A DNA stretch of 64,000 nt from Staphylococcus shinii (GTDB taxonomy: Bacteria > Bacillota > Bacilli > Staphylococcales > Staphylococcaceae). This document shows, piece after piece, positions 8,999-18,189 of the stretch (positions are counted from its first letter, which is position 1; each line of letters begins with the position of its first letter). The notes beneath the pieces were generated by a model. That model was not told where the DNA came from, made no database searches, and was given only the letters and a program-made list of their open reading frames with translations. The DNA lies in NCBI RefSeq assembly GCF_017583065.1, contig NZ_JAGEVL010000007.1, forward strand, positions 186,001-250,000. Reading direction: 5' to 3'. Made by a program: the position numbers and the translations under genes.

Positions 8999-9853
8999 AT
9001 GAAGATTGACGATTATCGCTTGTTAACTACTTTGGATGAAACAAAAACACTGAGAAAAGCAGCTGAAATTCTCTATATTTCACAACCTGCAGTTACGCAA
9101 AGACTTAAAGCGATTGAAAATGCTTTTGGCGTCAATGTTTTTATCCGAACTAAAAAACAATTGATTACGACAACTGAAGGTACAATGATAATTGAACACG
9201 CTAGAGAAATGCTGAATAGAGAGCGCTTGTTTTTAGACAAAATGCAAGCGCATATTGGTGAAGTCAACGGGACAATATCTATTGGATGTTCGTCTTTAAT
9301 TGGCCAAACTTTGTTACCTGAAGTATTGAATTTGTACACAAGACAATTTCCTAATGTAGAAATTCAAGTTCAAGTTGGTTCAAGCGAACAAATTAAAGCA
9401 AATCACAGAGATTATCATGTCATGATTATTCGTGGTAATAAGATTATGAATTTAAGTAATACACACCTTTTTAATGACGAGCATTACTTCATTTATCCTA
9501 AAAATAGGAACGATGAACTAGAAACAATGCCTTTTATTGAATTCCAAGCAGACCCAATTTACATTAACCAAATAAAAGAATGGTATGGAAGTCACGTTGG
9601 TCAAGATTATCATGCAATGATTACAGTAGACCAAGTTGCAACTTGTAAAGAAATGTTATTGAATGGCGTAGGTGTAACAATATTGCCGGAAATTATGATG
9701 AAACATTTAGATCGCGAGTTGTTCGAATTTAAACGTGTGGATATCGATAATAAATCGCTCATACGTTCTACGTTTTTAAGCTACGATTCAAGCATGAAGC
9801 AGTTGCCTCAGGTAGAGTCATTTATAAATCTAATGATGGAATATGTTGAGTAA
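8999..9853 (+). CDS. LysR-family transcriptional regulator
   Basis: A regulator of 284 aa with an N-terminal LysR winged helix-turn-helix (LRKAAEILYISQPAVTQRLK, about residues 17-40) and a C-terminal substrate-binding fold of two alpha/beta lobes from about residue 90, including the CxxMxxNGVGVTILPE block typical of the family. GGGGGAT lies before the ATG. The next gene, an MFS exporter in the same direction 98 bp downstream, is a likely target or operon partner. The effector is unknown. Confidence 0.88.
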   Translation: MKIDDYRLLTTLDETKTLRKAAEILYISQPAVTQRLKAIENAFGVNVFIRTKKQLITTTEGTMIIEHAREMLNRERLFLDKMQAHIGEVNGTISIGCSSLIGQTLLPEVLNLYTRQFPNVEIQVQVGSSEQIKANHRDYHVMIIRGNKIMNLSNTHLFNDEHYFIYPKNRNDELETMPFIEFQADPIYINQIKEWYGSHVGQDYHAMITVDQVATCKEMLLNGVGVTILPEIMMKHLDRELFEFKRVDIDNKSLIRSTFLSYDSSMKQLPQVESFINLMMEYVE

Positions 9854-9951
9854 TAAAATAGATATGGATTTGATTTTGAGTTTCATTTTATAAAAGTAAA
9901 GTTATTGTACTGACGAAGATTTATATTATTAAGAGAATAGAGGTTGTCTAC

Positions 9952-11163
9952 ATGTTTAGTGCCTTATTACATATTAAAAACTACAAATTATTTGTAGTGA
10001 ATATGATGCTATTAGGTATGGGGATAGCAATTACTGTACCTTATTTAGTGTTGTTTGCTACAAATGATTTAGGTATGACTTCCACGCAATATGGATTATT
10101 GTTAGCCTTAGCTGCAATTAGTCAATTTATAATGAATACGATAGTTGCGCGTTTCTCTGATACGCACAATATTAATAGAAAATTAATCATAATTACAGCC
10201 TTATTTATGGGGGCAGTCAGTTTTTCAATTTATTTCTATATCCATGAAATATGGATTTTTATAGCAATGTACGCTATTTTTCAAGGATGTTTTGCGCCAG
10301 CAATGCCTCAAATGTATGCATCAGCTCGTGAATCAATTAATGCTTCTGCTTCAAGAAACAAAGCTAAATTTGCTAATGCAGTTTTACGTTCTATGTTTTC
10401 ATTTGGCTTTTTATTTGGTCCTTTAATCGGTGCTTTACTATTAAGTGCTAATGGATATTCAGGCTTGTTTGGTGGTACCATTACAATCATTATCTTCACC
10501 TTACTATTACAAGTATTTTTCTTTAAAGATATCAAGACAGAACACACTGTTTCTGATGTAAACCATGTTGAGACAACAGCTCCTAATATGTTAAGAGATA
10601 AGTCACTATTTGTTCCGTTTTTAGCGTTTATTTTACTGCATATAGGGCAATGGATGTATACATTGAATATGCCGCTATTTGTAACGAAATACCTTAATGA
10701 ACCTGAAGGATTTGTTGGTGGATTAGCAAGTTTATGTGCCGGATTAGAAGTGCCTTTTATGGTTGTTTTAGGTATATTGTCAGCGAAAATGACTACGCGT
10801 ATGTTACTTATGTTAGGTGGTCTCTTTGGAGGGTTATTTTACTTTAGTATCGGCGTGTTCGAAAGTTTAGCTATGATGTTTGTAGGACAAGTGTTTTTAG
10901 CGATATTTTTAGCAATACTACTTGGTTTAGGGATTAGTTACTTTCAGGATATATTGCCGGACTTTCCGGGTTATGCTTCAACATTATTTGCTAATGCAAT
11001 GGTTATTGGCCAATTATGTGGTAACTTGTTAGGTGGTATAATGAGTCAATGGGTTGGTTTAGGAAATGTCTTCTATGTTTCTGCAGGATCTATATTTATA
11101 GGCATGATTCTCATTTTCTTTACTAAAGATCAAAAATTTACAGAAGAAAGTATGAGTAGTTAA
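9952..11163 (+). CDS. MFS efflux transporter
   Basis: A major facilitator of 403 aa with 12 predicted membrane segments. Loop 2-3 contains VARFSDTHNINRKLII, a variant of the MFS motif A, and the second half repeats the arrangement. Overall pattern resembles DHA1-type drug or sugar efflux carriers. It follows a LysR regulator and is followed within 2 nt by a DUF456 membrane protein, so the three may form one functional unit. The substrate cannot be read from sequence. GAGGTTGTCTAC precedes the ATG. Confidence 0.82.
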   Translation: MFSALLHIKNYKLFVVNMMLLGMGIAITVPYLVLFATNDLGMTSTQYGLLLALAAISQFIMNTIVARFSDTHNINRKLIIITALFMGAVSFSIYFYIHEIWIFIAMYAIFQGCFAPAMPQMYASARESINASASRNKAKFANAVLRSMFSFGFLFGPLIGALLLSANGYSGLFGGTITIIIFTLLLQVFFFKDIKTEHTVSDVNHVETTAPNMLRDKSLFVPFLAFILLHIGQWMYTLNMPLFVTKYLNEPEGFVGGLASLCAGLEVPFMVVLGILSAKMTTRMLLMLGGLFGGLFYFSIGVFESLAMMFVGQVFLAIFLAILLGLGISYFQDILPDFPGYASTLFANAMVIGQLCGNLLGGIMSQWVGLGNVFYVSAGSIFIGMILIFFTKDQKFTEESMSS

Positions 11164-11165
11164 TA

Positions 11166-11654
11166 ATGGCAATTATTTTATGGTTATGTATTATAGCGGC
11201 ATTTGTCTTAGCATTTATAGGTTTAATTAAGCCGGTTATTCCATCTGTACTTGTCTTGTGGGTCGGTTTTCTAATTTATCAATTCGGTTTTCACAATGGT
11301 AATTTATCATGGGTGTTTTATGTATCTATGATTTTACTTACATTATTTATAATCGTTGCAGATTTTATAATGAATCAATATTTTGTTAATAAATTTGGTG
11401 GTTCAAAAGCAAGTGAATATGCAGCGCTTGGTGGCGTTATTGTGGGGTGCTTTGTCTTTCCTCCATTTGGAATTATTATTATTCCATTTGTTGCGGTATT
11501 AATTGTAGAAATGATTCAAGAACCAAACTTTACAAAAGCTTTAAAGGCAAGTTTTGGTTCGGTTGTAGCATTCTTAGCAAGCACAGTTGCACAAGCATTT
11601 ATCATGGTTATTATGATAATATGGTTCTTTATAGACGCATTACTAATTAATTAA
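11166..11654 (+). CDS. DUF456-family small membrane protein
   Basis: A highly hydrophobic protein of 162 aa with four or five membrane segments and the family-typical Gly-rich segment ALGGVIVGCFVFPPFGIIIIPF. DUF456 proteins have no known function. Its ATG starts just after the stop of the MFS gene, so the two are translationally coupled; it may assist or modify that transporter, but this is only context. Confidence 0.75.
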   Translation: MAIILWLCIIAAFVLAFIGLIKPVIPSVLVLWVGFLIYQFGFHNGNLSWVFYVSMILLTLFIIVADFIMNQYFVNKFGGSKASEYAALGGVIVGCFVFPPFGIIIIPFVAVLIVEMIQEPNFTKALKASFGSVVAFLASTVAQAFIMVIMIIWFFIDALLIN

Positions 11655-11665
11655 AATTATATTTT

Positions 11666-11738
11666 GAGCTAATAGTTTTATCTTTAGAATAAAGTGAGCA
11701 AGTCATTTAATTCTAAGTGGGGCTGTTAGCTCTTTTTT
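11666..11738 (+). terminator. Branched rho-independent terminator
   Basis: GAGCTAA (11666-11672) pairs with TTAGCTC (11726-11732) and is followed by a T-run. A second hairpin, TTAGAAT with ATTCTAA, is nested inside the loop. Confidence 0.65.
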
Positions 11739-11914
11739 ATGAAAAATTGTAACTCAAAAATTAAATTAGGACGATTAAATACACATATAATTTTAATGAA
11801 AGCGCATTAATATAATAATTTAATAAAAAATCAAGCAATTACCTTGTTTTCAGTAACTTTATTTTAGTATAATCACAAACATGTTTAAAAAACGGAATAG
11901 GAGGGAGAGTCAAA

Positions 11915-13075
11915 ATGAAATATCCAATAGCTATATGGATGCTGGCTATCGGTGCATTTGCAATCGGTATGACAGAATTTGTAATTATGGGACTTTTACC
12001 AAATATTGCAAGGGACTTTGATGTAACTGTGAGTCAAGCAGGACAATTAATTACTGGTTATGCGTTAGGTGTTGCCATTGGTGGACCAATCATAGTCATG
12101 TTAACAATAAAATGGAATAGAAAGTACCTACTATTAGTGTTAATGGGCATCTTTATTTTAGGTAATTTTGCTGCATCATTTAGTCCGAGTTATGGATTTA
12201 TGATGACAAGCCGTATTATTACATCATTAGCACATGGTTCATTCTTTGGTATAGGTTCTATATTAGCCGCAAATATGGTTAGGCCAGAAAAGAGAGCAAG
12301 TGCCATGGCTTTGATGTTTATGGGACTAAGTTTAAGTAACATCTTAGGTGTGCCATTTGGTACATTAGTTGGTCAAAATTTCGGTTGGCCAATGACATTT
12401 ATTGTTATTTCTATTATTGGTGCGTTAGCTTTAATAGGAATCATTATTTTTGTACCAATGCAACGTGAAACGATTAAGTCTTCTGTATTAAATGAATTGA
12501 AAATTTTAAAAGAGAAGCGTTTATGGTTAACATTAGCCGTGACATTATTCGGATTTAGTAGTGTGTTTGCTTATTTCACATATATATCTACAGTTTTAAC
12601 TGACGTATCTAATGTTCAAGAGCATCTTATTTCATATTTACTTATTATATTTGGTGTAGGTGTTACGTTAGGCAATGTCGTAGGTGGTAAACTTGCAGAT
12701 TGGAATTTAAATAAAGCGTTACAAATGATATTTACAGTATTTATTTTATATTTCGTGCTGTTATACTTTATCCAAATGAACGGATTCTTAATGGTCGCAG
12801 GTATATTCTTCTTTGGTTTAATAGGATTTAGTATGAGTCCATCACTACAATTCAAGAGTACTTTAATTTCAAAAGATGCGCCAACACTTGCTAGTACATT
12901 AAACCAATCAGCGTTTAATCTAGGGAATGCCTTAGGTGCATTTATAGGTGGGTTAGTTGTTACTCATTTACCAGTAGCATCTCTAAGTCTTATCGCACCT
13001 ATTTTAACAGCTATAGGTTTAATATTCTTATTTATCAGTGTTGCTGTTGAGAAAAAAGAAGGCATGACAACTTAA
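11915..13075 (+). CDS. MFS transporter, AraJ/YdhP-like
   Basis: A 12-segment major facilitator of 386 aa. The N-terminus AIGAFAIGMTEFVIMGLLPN is the signature start of the AraJ/YdhP/NepI branch (motif with GMTEF), exporters of sugars, nucleosides or drugs. A conserved Arg/Lys-rich cytoplasmic loop (IKWNRKYLLL) follows segment 2. GGAGGGAGAG lies upstream of the ATG. It is monocistronic, flanked by terminators. The substrate is not determinable; it is not one of the well-known Nor pumps. Confidence 0.85.
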   Translation: MKYPIAIWMLAIGAFAIGMTEFVIMGLLPNIARDFDVTVSQAGQLITGYALGVAIGGPIIVMLTIKWNRKYLLLVLMGIFILGNFAASFSPSYGFMMTSRIITSLAHGSFFGIGSILAANMVRPEKRASAMALMFMGLSLSNILGVPFGTLVGQNFGWPMTFIVISIIGALALIGIIIFVPMQRETIKSSVLNELKILKEKRLWLTLAVTLFGFSSVFAYFTYISTVLTDVSNVQEHLISYLLIIFGVGVTLGNVVGGKLADWNLNKALQMIFTVFILYFVLLYFIQMNGFLMVAGIFFFGLIGFSMSPSLQFKSTLISKDAPTLASTLNQSAFNLGNALGAFIGGLVVTHLPVASLSLIAPILTAIGLIFLFISVAVEKKEGMTT

Positions 13076-13262
13076 AGTAATGTTGTCATAATTAGTCGGT
13101 GTAGATTATATAGCGTTTTAAATTTCCCTATACGGACTTTATTATGTTTGATCAGAAAAATAATTAAAGTTTAGAGGTCATGAGTAGAAATATTTTATTC
13201 AATTTAGCTATAGATTAAGCAATATAAAATAAGAAAGATTGGGACATAAATCCCAGAAAAAT

Positions 13263-13299
13263 AGCACTCAAATGATTTAATTCAAATCATTTGAGTGCT
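13263..13299. terminator. Strong hairpin, probable terminator
   Basis: A perfect 16-bp stem, AGCACTCAAATGATTT with its complement, closes a five-base loop, followed by a T-rich stretch. It is preceded at 13240-13254 by TTGGGACATAAATCCC-type sequence common in staphylococcal intergenic regions. It would end the AraJ-like MFS gene about 190 bp upstream. Confidence 0.6.
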
Positions 13300-13400
13300 T
13301 CTATTTTATTCAATACTTCGTATTGTTGGCTTGTTCCTCAAGAGTCTCGCCAAAACACTTCGCATTTATATGTAATTTTACATTAAAATACTTTTAAAAA

Positions 13401-13668
13401 ATAAGGCACTTACGTAGAATTTAATAAACACGACTAAACTAAATTAACGAGGTGCCTTATATATAAAGATTATAATATGACCCCACTTACACTATCAATG
13501 GAAACTTCAGTTCTTATCCCCACAAATGATATGTCACGACATGCTAATGAGATCGTTGAAACAATGCCTGAAAATGAATTGAATGCATTCAATTCATTCA
13601 AATATCATCGTAGCAGTACATCATATCATCTTGCTTTGCTTTTAATATTAAAAGCAAGTCATTACTAA
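13401..13668 (+). mobile_element. Truncated IS1182-family element (left end only)
   Basis: The region holds the upstream inverted repeat ATAAGGCAC (13401-13409) / GTGCCTTAT (13452-13460) and the first part of a transposase similar to staphylococcal IS1182/IS1272-type elements. The catalytic domain and right end are absent. The element stops at about 13630, right before a 22-bp AT-rich palindrome (13636-13657). It is a dead fragment between an MFS gene and a DUF1129 gene. Confidence 0.65.
13477..13668 (+). pseudogene. IS1182-family transposase, N-terminal fragment
   Basis: Sixty-three codons remain. The reading METSVLIPTNDMSRHANEI, then ETMPENELNAF and a YHRSSTSYH segment, match the start of IS1182-type transposases as I recall them (METSVLIPTND...HRGATSYHP). 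After SYH the reading changes to LALLLILKASHY and stops, where the full protein would continue with its catalytic DDE domain. The stop lies 1 bp from the end of the convergent DUF1129 gene. There is no ribosome binding site at a normal distance. Not functional. Confidence 0.7.
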
Positions 13669-13669
13669 A

Positions 13670-14353
13670 TCATAGTGAAGTATTTGTGTCTTTATTAATA
13701 TAGTGATGATCAATATACAATGAAACCGGAATAATTATAAAAGAAATAATAATAAATGTCCAATTGCTTATAAAAATATAAGGACCTACAGCAAGCGCTG
13801 CTTGAGGTACAAAAAATACATAAAATATCGCAAATAATAAAATTATAATACTTACGTATGTCATAATCCAAGTCCAATGCGATTTGGTAAAACATTGCAT
13901 TTGCACAGTTTTAAAAACCATCCATATAAATATGAAAATAATGCTAATACCGACGAGTAACATTATGGGAAATGTATATATATATAGCCGTTTAGCACCG
14001 ATAAAAAACCCAATAAACCCTTTTAGAAAACAAAAAATACCAAAGAAAAGTAAAATATGTTGGAAAATATATTTGAATATATTGGTGAGTGTCTCGTTCG
14101 GCAATTTTTTAATTTCTTGTTTTGCGTGTGATTTAGGATCATGATCAAAGAAATCCATAGCGAGCGTGCCTTCTTTTTCGGCTTGTAATAATTGAGTTAA
14201 TATACGATTCAACATCTTTTCAGAGTCATGAGGATTCACACTCAAATCCGCGCGTACATAAGTCATATAGTTTTCGAATGTCTCTCTATCAGTATTGTTT
14301 AATCGTAGTGATTTTACATTATTTTCACGCATTAATCTTTCAGTAGATTTCAT
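13670..14353 (-). CDS. DUF1129-like membrane protein
   Basis: A protein of 227 aa with a soluble N-terminal domain of about 85 residues (SVNPHDSEKMLNRILTQLLQ) followed by four hydrophobic segments near residues 91-114, 118-142, 156-178 and 190-212. This layout fits DUF1129-type staphylococcal membrane proteins of unknown role. The N-terminal part resembles the small cytosolic segment that often accompanies PadR-linked membrane proteins. The 3' end abuts the IS remnant, so the C-terminus could have been altered by the insertion or deletion event. Confidence 0.6.
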   Translation of the reverse strand: MKSTERLMRENNVKSLRLNNTDRETFENYMTYVRADLSVNPHDSEKMLNRILTQLLQAEKEGTLAMDFFDHDPKSHAKQEIKKLPNETLTNIFKYIFQHILLFFGIFCFLKGFIGFFIGAKRLYIYTFPIMLLVGISIIFIFIWMVFKTVQMQCFTKSHWTWIMTYVSIIILLFAIFYVFFVPQAALAVGPYIFISNWTFIIISFIIIPVSLYIDHHYINKDTNTSL

Positions 14354-14454
14354 TTGAATTCCGCTACCTTTTTTATAGAATGTAAGAATAAGATATGGCT
14401 TATTATGACTAATATCACGACATAAATCAACTTTACTTTTTAAAAGGAGAAATT

Positions 14455-14922
14455 ATGGAACAACTTTCATTATCACAAAATAAATTTATAGCAGAAGTTG
14501 CAAACATACATGAGGAACAACTTGAACAACAGTATTACGATTATCAAAAATCTAATTTGTCTGTCGCTTTGCGTATAGAAATGATTGAAAGAAGTTTGAA
14601 ACTAGAAGCGGGGCACATTTTAATTGAAACACTTAATGATATTTTAGTAGGGTTTGTATGGGGACAATTTGAAGTAGTAGGATGTAAAGTTGTGATTGAA
14701 ATGCTCTACGTCCATCCTGAATATCGAAATCAAGGTATAGGTGACAAATTGAAAACATCCATAGAATCGTGGGGAATTAATCAAGGTGCTCAAAAAATAG
14801 AAAGCACCGTTGCGTATAGCAACAAAGAAATGATAGAAATGAATTTAAAAAGAGATTATCAGGTGGAGAAGTTAATTATGTCTAAAAAACTGTCAGTAAT
14901 TAATGAAGATAATAATAATTAA
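14455..14922 (+). CDS. GNAT-family N-acetyltransferase
   Basis: An acetyl-CoA-dependent acyltransferase fold of 155 aa. Motif A is clear at about residues 83-105: IEMLYVHPEYRNQGIGDKL, with the RNQGIG acetyl-CoA pyrophosphate loop. The C-terminal segment EMNLKRDYQVEKLIMSKKL fits the final strand. The acceptor is unknown. AAAAGGAGAAATT precedes the ATG. The lipoprotein gene follows after 40 bp in the same direction. Confidence 0.85.
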   Translation: MEQLSLSQNKFIAEVANIHEEQLEQQYYDYQKSNLSVALRIEMIERSLKLEAGHILIETLNDILVGFVWGQFEVVGCKVVIEMLYVHPEYRNQGIGDKLKTSIESWGINQGAQKIESTVAYSNKEMIEMNLKRDYQVEKLIMSKKLSVINEDNNN

Positions 14923-14962
14923 TGATAAAATTAATATATTATAATGAAAAAGGAGTTCTTAC

Positions 14963-15175
14963 ATGAAAAAGTGTTTGGCACTCATATTAGCAGCAACAGT
15001 TACATTAACAGCTTGTGGTAAAGATGATGAAAAAGCATCATTGGAAAAAGATGTTGATAAATTAGAAAAACAACAGAAAGATTTGAAAAAACAAAAAGAA
15101 AAATTAGAAAAAGAGCATGATAAATTGAAAGATAAATCTGAAAGTCTAGAAAAAGATATAAATTCAGAAACGTAA
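14963..15175 (+). CDS. Small coiled-coil lipoprotein
   Basis: A lipoprotein of 70 aa. The signal peptide MKKCLALILAATVTLTACGK ends in the lipobox LTAC, so the mature chain starts at Cys18 and is lipid-anchored outside the membrane. Residues 25-68 are a heptad-patterned coiled coil made almost only of Lys, Glu, Asp, Leu, Gln (repeated LEKxxxxLEK units). AAAGGAGTTCTTAC lies before the ATG. No function is known; a spacer or oligomerising role is possible. Confidence 0.85.
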   Translation: MKKCLALILAATVTLTACGKDDEKASLEKDVDKLEKQQKDLKKQKEKLEKEHDKLKDKSESLEKDINSET

Positions 15176-15489
15176 ATTACATAGGTAGAGTGGGGAGCCG
15201 AACGAAATATAGATAATAAAAAAGTATATCTGTATAATATATAGTAATTAGATTTAATTATATTTTGAAAATACGTTGTAATATTTCCTAGGAAATCATT
15301 GTAATATGGTTTTACTAATTGTTATAATGGGTATCATTAAACATAATGTGGATTAGTAAATACGTATAAAAATGCAAAAAAGTTGAAATACAAGGGGATT
15401 GTTGATTATTCATTCAGTCCTAAATTGATGGTTGGTTTGACTTACGTTACAGTTTGATAATTCCCTTACATAGAAAAGAGGTAATGAAT

Positions 15490-15786
15490 ATGCATGAACA
15501 AGATTTCAATTTATTAGAAGGCAGATCTATTACTTTACCAGAATTAGGTAGAGAAATAGAAAATATTACAGGTAGAGAAATAAAAGATTCGACAGGTGAA
15601 ATTAAACGTGTAATTGCACACTTGCCAAACTTTGAATCTGATACAGATACTTTTGTAGCTACTTATAGACTAAATCATAAAAATGATTTCATCGATGCAA
15701 CTTTCACTGCACCGAAAAGTGAACGTGGCCGTTTGAAAGAAGTTACAGTAAATGTAGAGTTAATTAGTTATATTTCAAGAGCTTAA
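15490..15786 (+). CDS. Conserved hypothetical small protein
   Basis: An acidic soluble protein of 98 aa that I do not recognise as a named family. No membrane segment, signal peptide or cysteine is present. The ATG at 15490 has AAAGAGGT at a good distance; two earlier in-frame starts are too close or lack a site. The region before it (15176-15489) is non-coding and AT-rich, with no clear hairpin. It is likely cytosolic. Confidence 0.7.
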   Translation: MHEQDFNLLEGRSITLPELGREIENITGREIKDSTGEIKRVIAHLPNFESDTDTFVATYRLNHKNDFIDATFTAPKSERGRLKEVTVNVELISYISRA

Positions 15787-15888
15787 TTGATGATAAGCGA
15801 CAATAATATGTAGGTAGCGCGATATGAACTGTTTCATAACGCGTTACTTTTATATAGAAATTTATTTTCCAGTTTAGAGGTGTAACAT

Positions 15889-16440
15889 ATGACAGTTTAT
15901 ATTGAAACTGAACGTTTAAGGTTACGTGACTGGCGAGAGGAAGATTTGCTACCATTTCAACAAATGAACGCAAATCAACAAGTTCGTAGATATTTTCCGA
16001 GTTTATTAAGTTATAGACGTTCAGAACACGATATGAATAAAATGGATGAAGTTATATCAAAATATAATATTGGTTTATTTGCAGTTGAATTGAAAGAGAC
16101 AAATGGTTGGTTAGGTTTTATAGGATTGAATTATGTGCCTAAAGAAAGTAAATATACATTTGAAGAGTTGCCATTTTATGAAATAGGGTGGCGATTAATC
16201 CCAGAAGTGTGGGGAAACGGTTTTGCTACAGAAGGCGCGGAAGCTGTATTAAAATATGCCAAATCTCAAGGTTTAGAAGAAGTTTATGCCTTTACTTCAG
16301 AAAATAATGCTGCTTCTAGAAAAGTGATGGAAAAGATTGGCATGCAATTATACGATTATTTTGAGTATCCGAATCTTAGTAAATACCATCCACTTAAAAG
16401 GCATGTTAGATATTATAAAAATTTATCAAAAAACGTTTGA
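15889..16440 (+). CDS. RimJ/RimL-type GNAT acetyltransferase
   Basis: A protein of 183 aa of the Acetyltransf_3 group. The opening IETERLRLRDWREEDLLPF is the usual signature, and WRLIPEVWGNGFATEGAEAV contains the acetyl-CoA-binding NGxATEG loop, followed by FTSENNAASRKVMEKIGM. Members acetylate protein N-termini or small amines; the acceptor here is unknown. AGAGGTGTAACAT precedes the ATG. It is monocistronic. Confidence 0.88.
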   Translation: MTVYIETERLRLRDWREEDLLPFQQMNANQQVRRYFPSLLSYRRSEHDMNKMDEVISKYNIGLFAVELKETNGWLGFIGLNYVPKESKYTFEELPFYEIGWRLIPEVWGNGFATEGAEAVLKYAKSQGLEEVYAFTSENNAASRKVMEKIGMQLYDYFEYPNLSKYHPLKRHVRYYKNLSKNV

Positions 16441-16485
16441 GAGTAGTTGTTTGGATAGCGTACATCGCAATTTCTACAAATGTAT

Positions 16486-16533
16486 AATGATTGGGGGCTG
16501 GGGCAAATTTAATTGTCTCAGCCTCTATCATTA
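16486..16533 (+). terminator. Hairpin terminator after the GNAT gene
   Basis: GAGGCTGAGACAATTAAATT on the minus strand mirrors GGGGCTGGGGCAAATTTAAT with G-U pairs, forming a stem of about 20 bp with AATGAT/ATCATT outer arms. It is a diverged member of the GAGACA hairpin family. Confidence 0.65.
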
Positions 16534-16643
16534 TATAGGGTTATTTATGAGCTTCAGCTCAGTAAATTTTAATCTACATTAACTTTGCTAGGACGCGTAG
16601 AGGAAGTCTTGTTAAATAAATTAGATTTCTGTGCCATTCTCTT

Positions 16644-18071
16644 TTATGACGATTGGCTAAAATGTGTTTGGATAATTTTGCTTAAATGTTTTAAAGTTGA
16701 ATCGATATCATCAGGTTCTATATAAGCATATGAGAAACGAATACAATGGCGTGCATGTTTATCATAAACTTCTCCAGGGTTAATAAGTATATTTTCTGCA
16801 ACAGCTTCGTCGAAAAGTATTCTCATATCAATTGGCGTCTTAAATTGGAACCAAATATAAAATGAACCTTCTGGCGTTGACCAAGAACCGAAATTATTAA
16901 AATATTTCTCTAGGGACTCTAAAAATAAATTTCTTTTAATTAAACGTTTATCCTTTAGACTTTTGAGATGTTGCTCGTGATATTGTGGCTGTGTTAACCA
17001 TTCTGACGCGATATATTGTGATATAGAACTTACGCCATAGTCATTTTGCATTTTTAAATCAGCTAAATGCGCTGCGACGGAAGGCTTGGCAATAATCCAA
17101 CCGACACGCAAACCAGGACTTACAGTCTTAGATAAGCTATTCAAATATAAAATATTGTCATTTGTATCAAATGATTTTAAGGGTTTAGGACGTTCGTGTT
17201 TAAAATATAAGCCTCCATAAACGTCATCTTCTACAATAGGTATACCGCGTTGTGCACATTGCATGATGATTTTTTGTTTTTCTTCTATTGAATAACAATG
17301 TTGTGTAGGGTTGTGTAATGTCGGTATACAATAAAAAATGCTGTTTGTATATTGTGTTTGTGCTTTAAATATATTGTTAATGTTACTTTTAATATCAGAA
17401 ATGCTTATTTGTTGTATATCGGCTCTAATGTTATGCCATGTACGGATTGAGTTTATATATGAAGGAGATTCAACAATAATCTTAGATTGTGGAATAAGTA
17501 AGCCATCTGCAATTAGTTTTAAACCTTGTAAGGCACCAGAAGTAATACAAATGTGGTCAACTGTACATGTAATGCCTAATTTTCCCATATATTTCACAAT
17601 TGCTTCTCTAAGTTTGAGATTACCTTGGGGTTGCTCGTAATTAGTGTTTAACACACTAGCATTACACTTACTCAAAATTTCTTTAAACCGCTCATTAGGT
17701 ATAAGATCGGGACCAAGTTCTCCAGTACCTAAACGCATCATGTTAGTATAGAATTCTAATTTATTAATTTGTTGAACAAAGTATTGGTTGTTTTTAGTTG
17801 TACTATTACTAATATAGTTTTGCCAATTAATATTGTTTCTAATATAACTATGCCATGTGTTTCCAGATACATATAAGCGTTGTTTTTCTCTACCTTCTAT
17901 AATTCCCTGACTTTTAAGAATATCGAACGCTTGTATAACAGTAGAACGATTTACTTGGTACTGGGAGGCCGTATCTCTTTGAGAAGGTAATTGCATGCCT
18001 TGTTCTAATTCGCCAGTATCAATTTGTGCAATGATATCATCAATAATTTGTTTATACTTTGGTTTGAACAT
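16644..18071 (-). CDS. MocR-type GntR/aminotransferase regulator
   Basis: A fused regulator of 475 aa. Residues 1-70 are a GntR winged helix-turn-helix (LPSQRDTASQYQVNRSTVIQ). From about 105 to 470 it is a class I aminotransferase fold that binds pyridoxal phosphate: Asn254 (LHNPTQ), Asp283 and Tyr285 (EDDVYGG), and the Schiff-base Lys315 (NSLSKTVSPGLRVGW). MocR proteins respond to PLP, amino acids or amines and often bind direct repeats upstream of a divergent target. The divergent neighbour is a LysE-type exporter, and two identical 11-bp repeats lie between them, so it probably controls amino acid export. Confidence 0.9.
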   Translation of the reverse strand: MFKPKYKQIIDDIIAQIDTGELEQGMQLPSQRDTASQYQVNRSTVIQAFDILKSQGIIEGREKQRLYVSGNTWHSYIRNNINWQNYISNSTTKNNQYFVQQINKLEFYTNMMRLGTGELGPDLIPNERFKEILSKCNASVLNTNYEQPQGNLKLREAIVKYMGKLGITCTVDHICITSGALQGLKLIADGLLIPQSKIIVESPSYINSIRTWHNIRADIQQISISDIKSNINNIFKAQTQYTNSIFYCIPTLHNPTQHCYSIEEKQKIIMQCAQRGIPIVEDDVYGGLYFKHERPKPLKSFDTNDNILYLNSLSKTVSPGLRVGWIIAKPSVAAHLADLKMQNDYGVSSISQYIASEWLTQPQYHEQHLKSLKDKRLIKRNLFLESLEKYFNNFGSWSTPEGSFYIWFQFKTPIDMRILFDEAVAENILINPGEVYDKHARHCIRFSYAYIEPDDIDSTLKHLSKIIQTHFSQSS

Positions 18072-18088
18072 AAAATAACTCCTATATT

Positions 18089-18122
18089 ATCTGGTTGGTA
18101 TTCTAATTTAAATCTGGTTGGT
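18089..18122. promoter_or_regulatory. Direct-repeat operator for the MocR regulator
   Basis: Two identical copies of ATCTGGTTGGT lie at 18089-18099 and 18112-18122, 23 bp apart, about two helical turns. This is the usual layout for MocR operators. The second copy overlaps a candidate -35 (TTGGTC, 18118-18123) of the LysE gene. Confidence 0.6.
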
Positions 18123-18189
18123 CCAATTTCTGTGCATATAGTATAGCATAGTTAGTATAGACATAATAAATAAAGGAGAGTGGTTTTGC

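Noticed and set aside
11447..11650. A second frame inside the DUF456 gene
   Set aside because: Cys/Tyr-rich shadow of the membrane-protein frame with no ribosome binding site.
9952..13075. Calling the two MFS genes as named drug pumps (for example tet or nor types)
   Set aside because: They lack diagnostic similarity to these pumps; only norA at 32416 is close enough to name.
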